NCBI GenBank assembly: GCA_008508345.1
Contig: QNGE01001024.1
Span: forward strand, 135,877 to 199,876
Direction of reading: 5' to 3'
DNA: 64,000 bases
Origin: Paragonimus westermani
Taxonomy: Eukaryota > Platyhelminthes > Trematoda > Plagiorchiida > Troglotrematidae
Below are positions 13,431-27,026 of this stretch, in pieces. Below the pieces are notes generated by a model. The model was not told where the DNA came from, made no database searches, and worked only from the letters and a program-made list of their open reading frames with translations. How positions within the stretch are numbered: position 1 is the stretch's first letter; each line of letters begins with the position of its first letter. A program made the translations under genes and the position numbers.

Positions 13431-15656
13431 TTTTTACGAATTTCCTATCTACATAACGGTTTTACACTTGGTCAATTCCTTACTGTCGCTGTACACTGCT
13501 TATAAGTAATGCCAATGAGGTTAAGAAACTTCTCGGAGGTTTTGCGCTTCTACAAGGCTCAAGTATAAAGCACGTGATCTCATGTAGCACAACCAGGCGC
13601 AACACACTGCATCCGTACCAGTCACACTGCATCGGACAATGTCTTGTTGAGTGATTCGACCAGTGCTTGTGTGACCATGACGCGGTAATTTTTTCCCACC
13701 TTAATCTGTATCCAAAGAGTACCGCAGCGAAAAAAGTGTGCACTTTGTTACAGGTTGTTACATATGTTTAAGCTTGCAGATATTTCCGATGAAGGCCAAG
13801 TCATAGGTGCCCTTTCATTTCACTCAATACCGTCTGGTAACCTCTTCTAATTCATGCGATATGTTCTCTTAGGTAAGTGACTTTGAGGTCAGGTAGCTCA
13901 TCTGCTCCGGACACAGCTACATGTGTTGATTAGAATAACTTTTTAGGTTAAGACACTTTCGTAAGTGCCTTCGGTATATCGGAGTCAGTTCGGAGTCATT
14001 CTTATCCGCAGTACCCGACACGGAAAAACCATTCTACCCAGAGCAGCTCATCGCTGTTGAAACAGCCTTCGTAAACAACGGCATCAAATCAACTGCTTGG
14101 TCGGCAGACTGTCTGTATGTCCAGCCATCACTACCGTGCAAAAGTCCGTCTTGACAGTCCTGTCAGTTCATATTGTCAGAGGAAGGTTCGGGACACCAGA
14201 GCGATTCTTCAGATAGATTTTACCCCAGATGTGTAGAGTGGATTGCCGGGTGTAAGGATGATACTAAGCGCTGCACTTTTTGTTGGTTAGCTCAACTATT
14301 CCACCAAGAATAAATTATGCGGATTTTGTAGGGTTAATAAATGCTCAGAATGTTCGGAGCTGGGGATACAGTGTACCACTAGCCGTCTTACACAAGTTGT
14401 CTATGGTAAGAAGCGTGGCTGGATACGTGAATAAAACTAAAAATTATACAAACATTATAAATATTAGTTACAACTGCGTTTTTCCTTTCAAATAGAACCG
14501 GCTGTATATGCATATCTAATCAGGTTTTCGGACATACCACCAAATTTTCGAAGACGTGCCAAAGTTATTCGAACTGCAATCAGTAAAAACAAGCATCCAA
14601 ATCATTATTTTGCATTGACCAGTATAGGTTTGCGAAACGAGGCAACCTTGATGCAGTTAAACTATTGGAATTGCTATTCCCTGAAGTTATAACATGCTCA
14701 TTGGACAAAGGGATAGTATGAACCTTTGACCATTTTCCCGTTTGTGTAACTAATCCCATTGCTTTCGAGAAAATTGGTTGTAAGCATTTTTAAAAGCTGC
14801 GGTACAATAACCAAGCGTACGTACTTTGAACAATGTTTTGAATTTGTCTGTGCCATCCATGTGTTGAGTATAACAGAAAGCCGATCGCTTTCAGTAAATC
14901 TTGCCTTTTATTTACGTGGTTAGCTCAAAAGATAATTTGAAACACTCAATCCCCCCCGTAAGTTTAGGTGGAACAGTTAGAACAATGAGACGTAAACAAG
15001 CAAAACTTCTCCGGGTATGTAATGCGTACTAGCGAATCGAGTTTGAATATGAGTAAGCCAAACACAGCAACAACCCCGTTACTTCATTTCTAGTATGCAA
15101 TTCATTCGTTAGAAGGCTCTCATCAGAAATGTAGGTGTGTGCGGTGATCATTATTAAGTATTCAGATCACTGATTCAGCACCGCAATCCAGCAAGGATTG
15201 TTCCGTTTACATACATTCTATGCATAGTATCCCCAGGATGACAGGAGAATTGTATAGTCTCAAATTAATTTCAGTACAGTTCAGTCATTACAGCAACAAT
15301 TTTGTTTCATACAGGTATCTGAACAGCACAAACAGATGTCCTTTCAACGGCATCATTAACCCTCTTCATTCAGCTTGACCGTTGAAGCGCAGAATACACA
15401 AGAAAAAGTCATCAGTTAATCATTTGACAGGCAAGAGTAACCTCAAAAATCTTGGAAAAGAAATGTCACTTGAGACAAACAAATGCTTTTCAACGCCTAC
15501 AAGTGAAATTCCGACGAGAAATTTGTCAATGAAGAACTATTTTTTTAACCCGATTTTGAGGTGATGGAGCGAATGACATCATCCCAGTTGAGACGATCTA
15601 GACCGTATGCAATGATATTATTGTCTTCTACTGCGATGAAACTGTACCCTTTTTGA

Positions 15657-15690
15657 CGTTCACGGATAGCTTTAAACATCTCCGTGAACG
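15657..15690. repeat. Inverted repeat, 10-bp arms, 14-nt loop
   Basis: The arms CGTTCACGGA and TCCGTGAACG (15,657-15,666 and 15,681-15,690) are exact reverse complements. No gene or poly-T tail is attached, so function is unknown. Confidence 0.8.
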
Positions 15691-18600
15691 AAGACTGGTA
15701 ATGTTAGAAGTCCCCGTCATCACAGTGGTGACTTCACACTATGTCTAAGTGTCAAGGTTACCATAATCATTAACCCAGTATGTAAATATTTTACTCGCTA
15801 ACGCTAAACAACAGTGTCATAAACAACATCATGACAACTCGGACTCATAGGACTGTGTCATTGTTTACCTGTTATTAAAAACAGCAAAAAAGGAGTCATT
15901 CTGTCACACTGTCCTCCCTATTGGCATTGTGACTGACTGCCACTTCAAAAATATTCGCCTTTTTAAGTGAATACTTTTGCTAACAAACAGAAATATCAAG
16001 TTACGCACAGACAAATGGCGATCCCTATGGAATGAGTGATCATTATAAAGTGTTTAACGCATTGCAAATCTGTTTAACATCTTTTTTCATTCGACGAATT
16101 GATAACAAACCCAACTTAGAACAAGATCGGCCACTTAATAATGAGGTGACATTTAAAACCGAATGTCTTCCATACAGAACGTGGTCAGTTGTTTAAGTGT
16201 CACGTGTTCATTTTTTTGGTTATTGATGTTTTCATACCACTAAACCCATGCTGAACGTTTAATTGAGCTGAACTGAATTCATTATTTATGTCTCGATTGA
16301 GTGAACTGTTTGAAGTGGGGACAGTGACCAAAATCTGACCAGAATAATTAGTTTTAGAACAAAAACAAAGCTAAAACTGTTCCCAATGAAGATCTTGAAG
16401 AATCCTAGAATGGAATAGTATGGAGAGCTCAGTGAAAACTTCGGTCAGTTCGTTTTCGCTAGCGCCGTAGCCTTTGCAAGTGTCATGCTCAAATGAATAT
16501 TAAATCTTTAAATATTCCGTCGGAGAAATAAAATTAACTGTGCTACGGTCATAGTGATCATAAAGTTCACTGAAAACAATTATCGTGATCTTCAGGTTTA
16601 AGTTTACACAGCCTCAACCAATCAGGTCAGAGTCGGGGTAAACTGAGATTACACGATCTAGGTCAGTAATGCCCACGTCAATCTGTAAATTGTGTTCCGT
16701 TCCCATAGGCTGACTTGACATGGTGATTTAAGATGATATAACCTATTGTTGTGAAAACATAAACAATGCCAGGCAAACTAAAAGTATATATGACGAAGCC
16801 TTCGTCGGCAGTAATTTGAATCAGATAAGAATTTTCATTAATTTTTAAAAGATCTTTAGTCATAATTTAGAAAAGCCATCCTCAAAGTACTACATGTATA
16901 GGATAAAATACAACCACTGTCTACAACAGACTACAGGACACTTCGACACTGGAACGACCGAACGGTGTGAGAAAGTTTGAAGAACACTCCGAAATAAACC
17001 TGAGCATAAGATCGTGCCTAGAAATTTTGCTGTATTTGATTATCTATCAGGCGTAGATTTTGGAGTTATGTTGGAGAATTTCGTGATAAATCAGCATGAG
17101 TATGTAACTACACAGGAGCGTCTATAGTTGCAGAAATTACCACAGTTGTGGAAGTGAAGTATATCGTAAGTGTGAAGCAGCTTCTTCTATCTCCCTGTGA
17201 AACATAGAAAAAAATCTAATTGAAAATGATAAAAGCAACATTTAACATTTGAATCTGGGTGTTTTAACAGTATTTTAATTGCGTACCATGAAGTGGAAGA
17301 AATCTAAAATAGGAAACTTTGTCAGTACTGTTCAGTAAGGAACCAATTAGGAATCATCGGAGATGAAGTGCTTCTCAGAGGTGGTTTACCTATCGAAGAC
17401 GTGATTATAAGTACTAATCTTCAATGCAGACTCTTTTTGCTTTTAAGAATTTGTGCAAGGTAGTCAGTGGTTAACAACAAAATCGTTCATTACCAACGCC
17501 ATCATTGAGTATTTTGAATAACCTAACAAACATATCGTTCACTGTCAGTCAACTTTAGCTCTGAGCGTCTACACAGATGGTGTTTGTTTTCGTTTAGTTT
17601 TGGTGGTGAAATTACTGCAATATCTACAAATTAACGTCGTTAACTCATTGGTGTGCTATCATGAGAAAAAAGGGTATAGAACAAACTTGTACGCTTGAGA
17701 TGAAAAGCTAGACTGAAGGTCGTTAAATTTACTGCTCCAAAACAATCCACTAATTTCCGAAGATCGATTACTTAAAACATTCTTAGGATGGAAAAGCACT
17801 TTAAGTGGGTCAGAATCTTCATATGTCTTCACCGAGGAAAGCCAATCAAAACATTTCGCCTAACTGAGAGTATTTACAAAACATAAATCAATCTAATTTT
17901 ATCTGTAGCATTATCAGACCGTGACCATCGTCTTATGAGTGAGTCTTGAAGCACACAAATGACAATTGAAAAGTGCACAAAAAACCTGAGGATTCGGGGG
18001 AGGTATAACAGTGCAACGGCTGCGTCTAGCAAATGCATGCCATTTTAAGTAGTCAGAATGTTAGCTTCAGTTCTGTCTTAAATTAGATTGTCAGTAGAGT
18101 TATCGGGTAGTTTTCGGGTAAAACACAGCTGTTTGCCAGCTGATGAACAGGTTAAATCGAATAACTGGAAAAACAACTCTTAACATCAACAAACATTACT
18201 TGGCAGTGATCAATTATGAATCGATTAATCTCACTTGTAATGGGTAAATTGCAACTTTATACGAAGCGCCTTCACAAAGCTTGGTTGTTGACGTGAGCTG
18301 TCCGACATAGGTTTACGACACTGAATCACTGGCGTGCGTTCCACCTGTTCAGCGTTATAGAAAACGCTGGCTGTCGGCTTAAAGCTGACAACGTGAGAAA
18401 CTTTTCATCTAACTCATCAAGTGTCCAGTCCATTGAACAGTATGCCTGAGTATTAGCCTTTTAAATATCTACCCGTTTTGCTGATGTAAATGAGTGAAAA
18501 CCATAACACTCAAGTCCTTGTGTGAACCACTATGCGCTTACAGCGGGTGATTCATTTTTAACCAGTAAGGGTTAACCCAGAGTTGTGATGCAAGCAACAG

Positions 18601-21600
18601 TCGATACGGCTGTATAATAAGTGCACTTTTTGACAAAACCTAGTCATCTTCCAAAGGTACTGTCAACATTGTTTTATTAACCTCAACTGTAAAAGAAGGT
18701 TGCCTGTGTTTTCGGATACTAGGTGTCCAGTAGGTCTTGAACAAACTGACTAAACAACCTGAATTCCTTACTAGACTATCTTCTCTATAACAGACACTGT
18801 GTGATCAAAACGGTGTTTCCGCTTACTTCCATTGTCTTGTGTACTCTCCGTGTTAATCGTTTATTTGACCAGTTGGTAAACATTCAGTGTCTATCATCTA
18901 AACATCATCAACTGCAATCTTCAGTTCCAAAGCTCCAGTGAAATGTCAGCGCAAACATTCTTAAGTTGTAAAAGGTAACTTTAGTCTAATTACCTCGAAG
19001 CAAAACATCACAGTACCAAACAACCCCGGAAATCATCACTCTAGCTACTGAGTTAGTCATCCTGTACTTCATCTAAAACTGTGTATTTGAGATCGCACTA
19101 AGACACTTTGACTGAAGACCTATAGCGGTCACGTTGTTAGCGACAGTTCTGTAACTATGATTGATAGATGAGGCCGATAGATTTGATAACAATGATATCC
19201 AAAAAAAGTGTTAAGAACCCTGAGCAGTCATGACACTAGAATCGAATGCATATTCTGCATTCTAATGATGAACCAAATTACAGTTAATTATAACAGTCAA
19301 AGATTTTTGGTGTGCTAATGTTTAGCTTGTGTTGTGTCCCAAGTTAAGCTCTCATATAACGCTTTCCTGTACCTGTCTACTTTACTTTATCAATTCTGGG
19401 CTATTCTCTCACTCGAATACGTCCATTGGTGTGGCCCTAGTGGTCATATGGACATTCACTGTCTTATGCTATGGAACTAAGTAATTTTCTAGTTTTGACA
19501 CACTAACCATTTCTGGAAATACGTCAATAAAAAAATATTGTGAATTCCCGCAGCAGTTAATTTTACTTACCACCAAAAGCCACATGGCGATATGACACAA
19601 CGTCACGTCAATAATTTTGAGATCTGAATTGCTCAAAGTTTCAACAGAGTGTGAAGTGCAAAACCCATTAGCAATCGGCAGCTCAATTTTGTAAATTATT
19701 CCGTAATCGATCTTGTGCACAATTGTGTGTAGCATGTGTACCTACTGACAGACCCACTGATCACGTTATCAGGTCTAATTACAGTGTAGTTTAACCGGAG
19801 TACCTCGTCAGCGTGATGCCCTGCAAACACACTAACGTCCCGCCTAGTGCAGTTTCATTCGGTCAAAATACGAAAGTTGATGCGCAAGAACATTAGTAGG
19901 CCCACATATAAACTCCATCTCATAATCAAAATTATGATGGTAAACTTGCCTAGCCATCAGTGGCAATGATAGTAGGCAGAGTAGTAAGATTTTCCAATCA
20001 ACGGTAGGCGCTTCTATGCTGATATGGTTCGATGGTTTACAAATAATTGTGGGTAAAAGTTTACCTGTCTTGTCGAACTCATGATTCTTTTTGACGATTT
20101 CAAAAACAAATTCGAACTATCTAAGCAGCAAACAGTTGTGAATTCTCGTATATCCAAACTGTTGTTTTGAGATTATAGTGTGACCATTGAAAGCAAAGCT
20201 GCAAGCGTTGACGGTCACGAACAGGTCGCTTACATTGCGAAAGACAGTTGTTGAACAAATACTTGCAACCTACAGCGATCCCGGCCCCGAGTTAAGTCAG
20301 TAGGGTCAGGCCGTATGTAGTTTGAAGGTTCAGGTTTTATTCTGCTTCTAATCAAGTGAGCGATAGGCTATATCTTCAGGAATTATCCAATTATTCGTTG
20401 GGTCTATAGATGGTTGGTTGGATTTCTATACCAGAAAAATACTGAACCTAGAAGACTGAATATTACTGACGCGGGTATTGCACAGCCCTAATTGGAACTT
20501 GGGAACATAATATTTCTCAATGCGTAGTGAAGTGCGGCGACTAACACGTTTAGGAAACTATGTTGTCATTTTTTCATCCAGATGCTTCCTTATCTTATTT
20601 TAATCAAAAAACGTGCAGCACTTGTTTCTCCGACCAGTTGTACGTTACTTGTTACTCTCAACAGTTTCCAGATTTTTCGCATTGCGTTTCTTGAGACAAA
20701 ACTGTGAACCATTAGCCACCTCTCCATCAACTCACAATTACTGCCTTCGTCAATAAAAGTGTGGTATCTTACACGTATATAAATATATCCACTTTAGAAA
20801 TGACTCACCTTCTACTTGTACGATACAAGGGCAAAAGCACAAAAATTACAACAAACAACCTCGACTGAATTGTTGTCATTCTGTGGCTATTCAACGGATA
20901 AACCAGCTTTCGTAATTAGAAGCCCAGTTTCATAATATTGATTAGATGAACAATGCAACAAAATGTTCAACGATGGCAGTCTAATCACAGACAGCCAAGA
21001 AATCAGCAGCAAAGTCGTTTGATATTTCAGTTTACCTAGTAGACACTTTGGTGCATACATTGATCTATTAAGCATCTCATCTAATTATGGCCACCAATTA
21101 TTTTTGTCCACTTTCTGTCATAATTCGAAAATCATTCCAAAAGTGTCAAAATATCAACCATCCTTACACCATTTATTGATGAACAGACGTGGAAGGCTTG
21201 ATAAAGCGACTACAAAATAACTGCAAATTTGTATTATTGTTTACAACATTAAAAACACATGTAAGACCAAATACATAAATCTGTTTAAGTTAAAATACCT
21301 GAAAATGTAATAGGTAAGTCATGTGGCGCTCTGTCAATTTTTCGTAGTGTATAATTTACATTGAAAATTTAGAGCATGCGCCTTACAAAGTCTGTTTAAA
21401 ATGATTATCAGCCCTTTAGAGTAGTCAATCATTCAGGTCAGGTAGCAAGTTACCAGCAATATTTGTGAACTCTGTTGTCTAGAACGGTTTGGAACTTTTG
21501 TTTTACACTCCCATACGTAACAACTAGCGTTCACTGAATTACACTGCTTCCAGGATTGTCATTTAAGAAGGTTGTCGTTAACATAACTGCAGAGACAAGT

Positions 21601-22203
21601 GAAACGGATTCGAACTTGGATTTGTAAAGCTGCATCTGCATACCCATTAATGAACTGTTGATTGGGGTTGACTTTGACGTGTTACAAAAATGTGCAAAAC
21701 TTCAAGTTACACTGTGAACTCCGTTGCGTTTACTAAACAACCAGTTTGGTGATGATTTTATAAACTTCATGTGAGACTAGAAATGTGTTTGTGTGAGCGT
21801 ACTACCAGGCATTGTCAACAATTTTTCTGACAAGTGAAATGAGTTTCACGCAAACAAACTGACCACTAAGCACAAGTTTAATTTTACTTCACAGGGCATA
21901 CGGTTCACTGCTTTGAACTTATGATAAGCGGTTGACTTTACTTTCTTCAATTTCTCGAAACGTCCATACTTTCAAGAAGCACGTAGTTTTAGTCTAAAGT
22001 GGGAATCAGACGAGAGCATAATGAATGAAATGAGAAAATTGAATAATATTCCAGAAGAAGGCTAACCGGGAAGGTTGGAAGTTTCAGTATTATAACTTGC
22101 TCTTAATATTGCGTTATTCTCAACTCCTTTGTTAACAAAAAGGAAATGTTAAAAGATACATACATTTCAAGTCTGAGCACTTATACGGTTTTTTAACTCC
22201 AGA

Positions 22204-22228
22204 ATTTAGTAACGGAAAGTTACTAAAT
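22204..22228. repeat. Inverted repeat, 10-bp arms, GGAAA loop
   Basis: The arms ATTTAGTAAC and GTTACTAAAT (22,204-22,213 and 22,219-22,228) pair perfectly around a five-base purine loop. It would fold as a stable hairpin in RNA or single-stranded DNA. No associated gene is seen. Confidence 0.8.
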
Positions 22229-23435
22229 GTTACGAAACATTTTCAACTCGTTTTATTACATTAATTTGTCTTTTGGTTGCTATTGAATACCTAGTCATCG
22301 AGACAGTCGTGTTTTACCACTGCTCTTTATGTCTGATATTACAAAAAATAAATTTCTGTCCTTGATGAAAACTTGTTGAACCCGAATTGGATAGCAAGAT
22401 GATCCTAATGATTGTTGATGTAACCGTAATTCAATGTTACTATTCTACAATTAAACCTCACTGTCAGATACTACCCCTCTGAATCCGGTGTGACAAGTCG
22501 AACACGTAATGCCCAATGTTAATAATTAGGTAATGTCTGTGCTATTTAGATTTTCCCTTTACTTACGACTTAACTTAGACTTCGGTGCAAAAACGGAGTT
22601 TGACTTTTCAAATTCCGCAGGAGTAGGGCTACATCAGGATCATAGAAGTCAACTATCTTGATACTTATACGCATTTCCCAGTTAGTAGTTGGATGATGTA
22701 TTTATGAGTGATATATACAATTTTAAGTCCAACTTGCATAACTGTACGTGAATTCGTTGTATATTTTATATTAAATGTTTCGGAAAGACTGTATTTTACT
22801 TTTGGGGTTGAGATTTTACAAGGACTGACAATTTTTATAAAAACTTCAGCGCCTCAAAAATCTTTGTGGCATCTACCCTTACAGGAGTGTTATTGGGAGC
22901 ACAACATCTGTACCTTCAGAATTTTTTTATTGCCCTACAGGTCGTCTTGGTTAATGAGCAATCGCATGTATAACTTACTAGTATGGAATGCGAATGCTAA
23001 CTCTTCCTTCAGTGAAAATTGCGAGGTGTAGCTGACAAAGTTATGCTAAATCCAACATTGCACAATTTTTTTGTTGTGTCATAAACGTGCATACTTATAG
23101 TACTGTGCTTACCGTAAGTTTCATCAATTTTTACATGTGCCCGGAAGCATTTCATGGTACCAGTTTAGATTCGCTTGTGCGGGATATGAGACAACATACA
23201 TAAGCGTTTTTTCAAAGAAAAGCGTGTTATCTGGAGACAAATTCTTGGGTTTGAAGAAACACCTGTTTTTGGGGAATACGTGGAACTGTAGAGTCAGGCA
23301 ATTCTTCTGCTGTTTTCTTCGCTGCATCTATGAATCGTAATGTCACCGAAGAATGCCTAATATTGTCTATTGAGTCCTATGAAAGAGACATTTATATTGC
23401 ATTTCTTAGTTGTTGCGCTTCCTTCTCCTTGCAAG

Positions 23436-23484
23436 CTGTTTTGTGGTGGGATACTTGCTCGTTTTCATGCCAACCACAAAACAG
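23436..23484. repeat. Inverted repeat, 12-bp arms, 25-nt spacer
   Basis: The arms CTGTTTTGTGGT (23,436-23,447) and ACCACAAAACAG (23,473-23,484) are exact reverse complements. The repeat lies in a short open frame (23,330-23,551) for which I see no family. Confidence 0.75.
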
Positions 23485-26400
23485 TGGATGGGAAAAAGTA
23501 GGCGTTACAGCTAAGGAAATCTATTCACAATCCTTCTTGCAGTCTTGGTGAACGTAACTTTGTGATCAAGCGCACAGGTGTCTGGAATACAGCTGGAAAT
23601 CCAAACTTTCTACTGCGTTTGTAATAAACAAATGAGGGTGAGCTGAAATTCATTACAAGAGCTGTATTGTAAAATATCTATAAGTAGTCGTTAGTAATTT
23701 TTTGACAGCGTTTCAAGTTAACTTCACGATTCCTGTGATGCTTTTACGTTACGTTTTGAGTCAACTAACACTCGTCTCATTTATAAGTCACCCTCAATGT
23801 GGGAATTAGGTCTAGCAGTTTATCAAGTCCAGCGTATTTTTCTGGTCACCATAGAAGCATTTGCCCACTCAACTAATAGATGCAATCATATGTCTATTTT
23901 AAATTTGTTTTATTTTAGCTTGTTCTACTGGCCTTATTAACCGTTATATGGAATTTCTTTCCTCTGCAAACGAGGATTATCACTTGGTCTTACAAATATA
24001 TATGTGAATATATATAAATGTTTGAAAGTATTTAAGGTGGCCGTTTATTGAATCAGTGAACATACATATTAACATTCTTGCATATCGTGGTTATTCGAAT
24101 GACTTGCGTCCTTCTTTATATAACCTTGAAGTTTTTCTTATAAAAACATTGGAATATTAAAGTGGAACTCACTCGTCGTGAATATAATTTTCAACATCGC
24201 TGATATTACTGCCGGGGGACAAATAACTGTGTTCAGAACTTTGTGTGTATTTCTGTTGCTTGCCAATAAGTTAAGGTTTCTGTGAATCAACTGTTTGCGT
24301 TGTAAGGTATGTCTAAAGTAAACCATTTCAAAGTGAACCTAACTAAACGCCAGCGTGAAAAGCTGGAAATTCCTAGCTCATTGGGCTCAACAAGCGAGTG
24401 TTCTTGTGTCCAAACATAATCACAGCTCTGCCTCGTTGGAGCATGGCCTGCAGTTAAAGTATACGCCTAAATTATACAATATGTTGAGACGGTAAGACAG
24501 AATATTCATCCAACCATATCAGGTTCTGAAAGCAAGCTTTTTTATAGCCAACTTGGGGAGCCAGAGCTCTACTTGGTAAATGGGAGGAGGAAGAGACGGC
24601 ATCTCAGTAGAACCTACAGAATTCTCAAAGACACAAACAATATAGACGTTGAATGCATGTATGAACAGGTGGCACAACCCAGAGTTGCTGAAGTCCATAG
24701 ATTCTAAAGAAATGGATGGAACAAGCTTCTGTCGAGAGTAGCTCATAAAAGTTTCGCAACCTTCCTTAAAACTTCTCCAAATGATATGTGATTAGAAACC
24801 TTTCCAAATCTCGTGTAATGCTGTGGACAAGACCGAGACGGGTAGTGGGAGCTTGGCAAACATTTGCGTCCCCTTTGCCTCTGTTTTCATTTTAATCATT
24901 CTAGTTTAGTACCTCTTTGGACAGATCCTCAGTGATCACTGGAACACTGCAGGGTTATATGAGAAAATGACGAAGGTTGAACATTTCACAGAGTATTAAG
25001 CACTTTTTTCCGGAGTTTATTTCATCCAAACTTCTGAGCTAGCTCCAACGTTTGGTCTCAAGTAAAGACAATTTTAAATGATTTGATAAGTTTGCCTGTA
25101 TGAGAATTTTGTTTTTATTCCTATCTTCTTTAGGTTGCACTAAGCTGTACTCTTATACTGCAATGCTTCTTTGTATTACACCTTGCAATAGTCCAGATCT
25201 CGCTGTTGCAGTCTCTCTCTGTTTAGTTTTCGAGAGATAAGAGTTTCAAATTGCAGTGATGGATAAGTGCAGGCGTCCTTTGGCTTCGGTTACTGTGACA
25301 GGATGCTGCCAACCGGTATAACTATGTGCTCGCGTTTACCACGGTCATTCTATCATAGGTGTGCACGGTTAAGCACCTCGTATGACTGAGAATTTCATGT
25401 TGACGCAGCATACGTCTCCTGTTTCCTGGTTCACTGGAAATTTTACAAGTATTTTCCATTAATCATCTGTTATCCCGTGTTTCTTGCCCAAAGGGTTGTT
25501 CATTTTTCAACTTGTCTTGTGACATGTGGCAACGTTTTTCTCATGTGAACGTGTTGACTGCTTGACTTGAATCAGAAAAATATACTAAAATAATAAATTG
25601 TGAAGCATTGTTGACATCCTAGATAAAGTACGCACTCTCAGAGCAGGAGCTGCAGTAAATACAGTAACCGGAGTTTCCTTTAAGTGCAAGTCTGTGCATG
25701 GATTTGACGAGTACAAGAAGCTTCTGCTAACTCTACCTATATTCTAAATTGTCTTTGTGCAAAAAGTCATTTAGAACCGTAAAGAAAGGGTGGGACCAAC
25801 CGAACCCGAAACGCTGCTTATATTTTCGAGGGATGGACCCTTAAATTAGGTAGAGTTGAAAAAACAGCATCACGGATTTGATCGGGTCAGTTTTTATCTT
25901 GTGTTTGATATATTTTGGGTATTATTATTATCTATATTTTTCAGCATGAGTAATCTGATTTATTTCTTTAGTTCGGTGGTCACATAGCATTACAGATCTC
26001 TAGGATTATTGTGTTAAATTTCCAAACGCTTAGACCGCAATGGCCATTAACAACTTGTGCAATTCAAACCTGATTTTAAATTCACTCGGTAACACTAAGA
26101 ATTACAACACCTAGCTGATGATAAAAAAGCAGGATAAACACGTTCCTTGGAGTCGTATAAAAAATCAGAATAATTCTTCAGTCTTCCCAAATTCATCTTG
26201 TACGCCCCATTAACAGCGGTCGTAGTGTTTACGCCCGATAAATTTCATAGCACACTTAAGATAACATATACATTTGCGGACTTAAGATTCGCTTACGTCT
26301 ACCAGATCGATCTAGTAATTTATTTGTACTGTTCACATGGCATAATTCTGTCTTACAACCTTCCTATATTGTAGTTTCGGAATCATGAAGGGATGTTTAA

Positions 26401-27004
26401 TTGACTTACACAGATACCGTATATTTGAGTTATATTCTATGGTTTGTTTCAAAAACCAAAATGTGAGGTTCTAAGTCATGTTTAATTATTCTGGACAATA
26501 AGAGTGGCCCTTGGGTAAACGCACTGGTCGCATAGTGAACCATACTGCGGATGGTATGCGCAAAGTGTACTCTTCAAGATTGCATGTTCTTGTTCAAATT
26601 GGCCCATGGCCCATCCGCTAGTGTCGCGTGATGGCGTACACCTGAATGGCGTGGTCCGTAATAAGTTTCACTGAGCGTTCAACATATTTACTCAAGAGCC
26701 AGTGTCTACTGTTCAAGGTGGATAAAAATTAGTAAATAGTCAACTAGCAGACCGAACCATTTCAAGGTAGAGCGGTATGGAACAGGTAGTGAGAGAAGTG
26801 TACCAGTGTACAAAATTATGTTGATCGGACAAAGTGAACTGTATTTGTTGGCTAAATTATGACTGGCACACCTTTCTGACTTCTAATGGTACTGTCCACA
26901 AAATCATTAGAAGAAATAGTTTTTTGTTTGACTACATCAGTCCGTTTCAAAATATCCGCTGTTTCTTCCTGTTGTGCTGGCAATTTACTGGTATCGCTCG
27001 AATC

Positions 27005-27026
27005 AATGTGAAACGTTTTTCACATT
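27005..27026. repeat. Hairpin, 9-bp arms, CGTT tetraloop
   Basis: The arms AATGTGAAA and TTTCACATT (27,005-27,013 and 27,018-27,026) are exact. The hairpin is compact, with no known role here. Confidence 0.75.

Noticed and set aside
23124..23400. Possible GIY-YIG endonuclease trace of a Penelope-like element (FACAGYETTYIS)
   Set aside because: One short stretch resembles the start of the domain, but the following conserved residues and spacing do not match. It is too weak to list, though it would fit the hammerhead finding.
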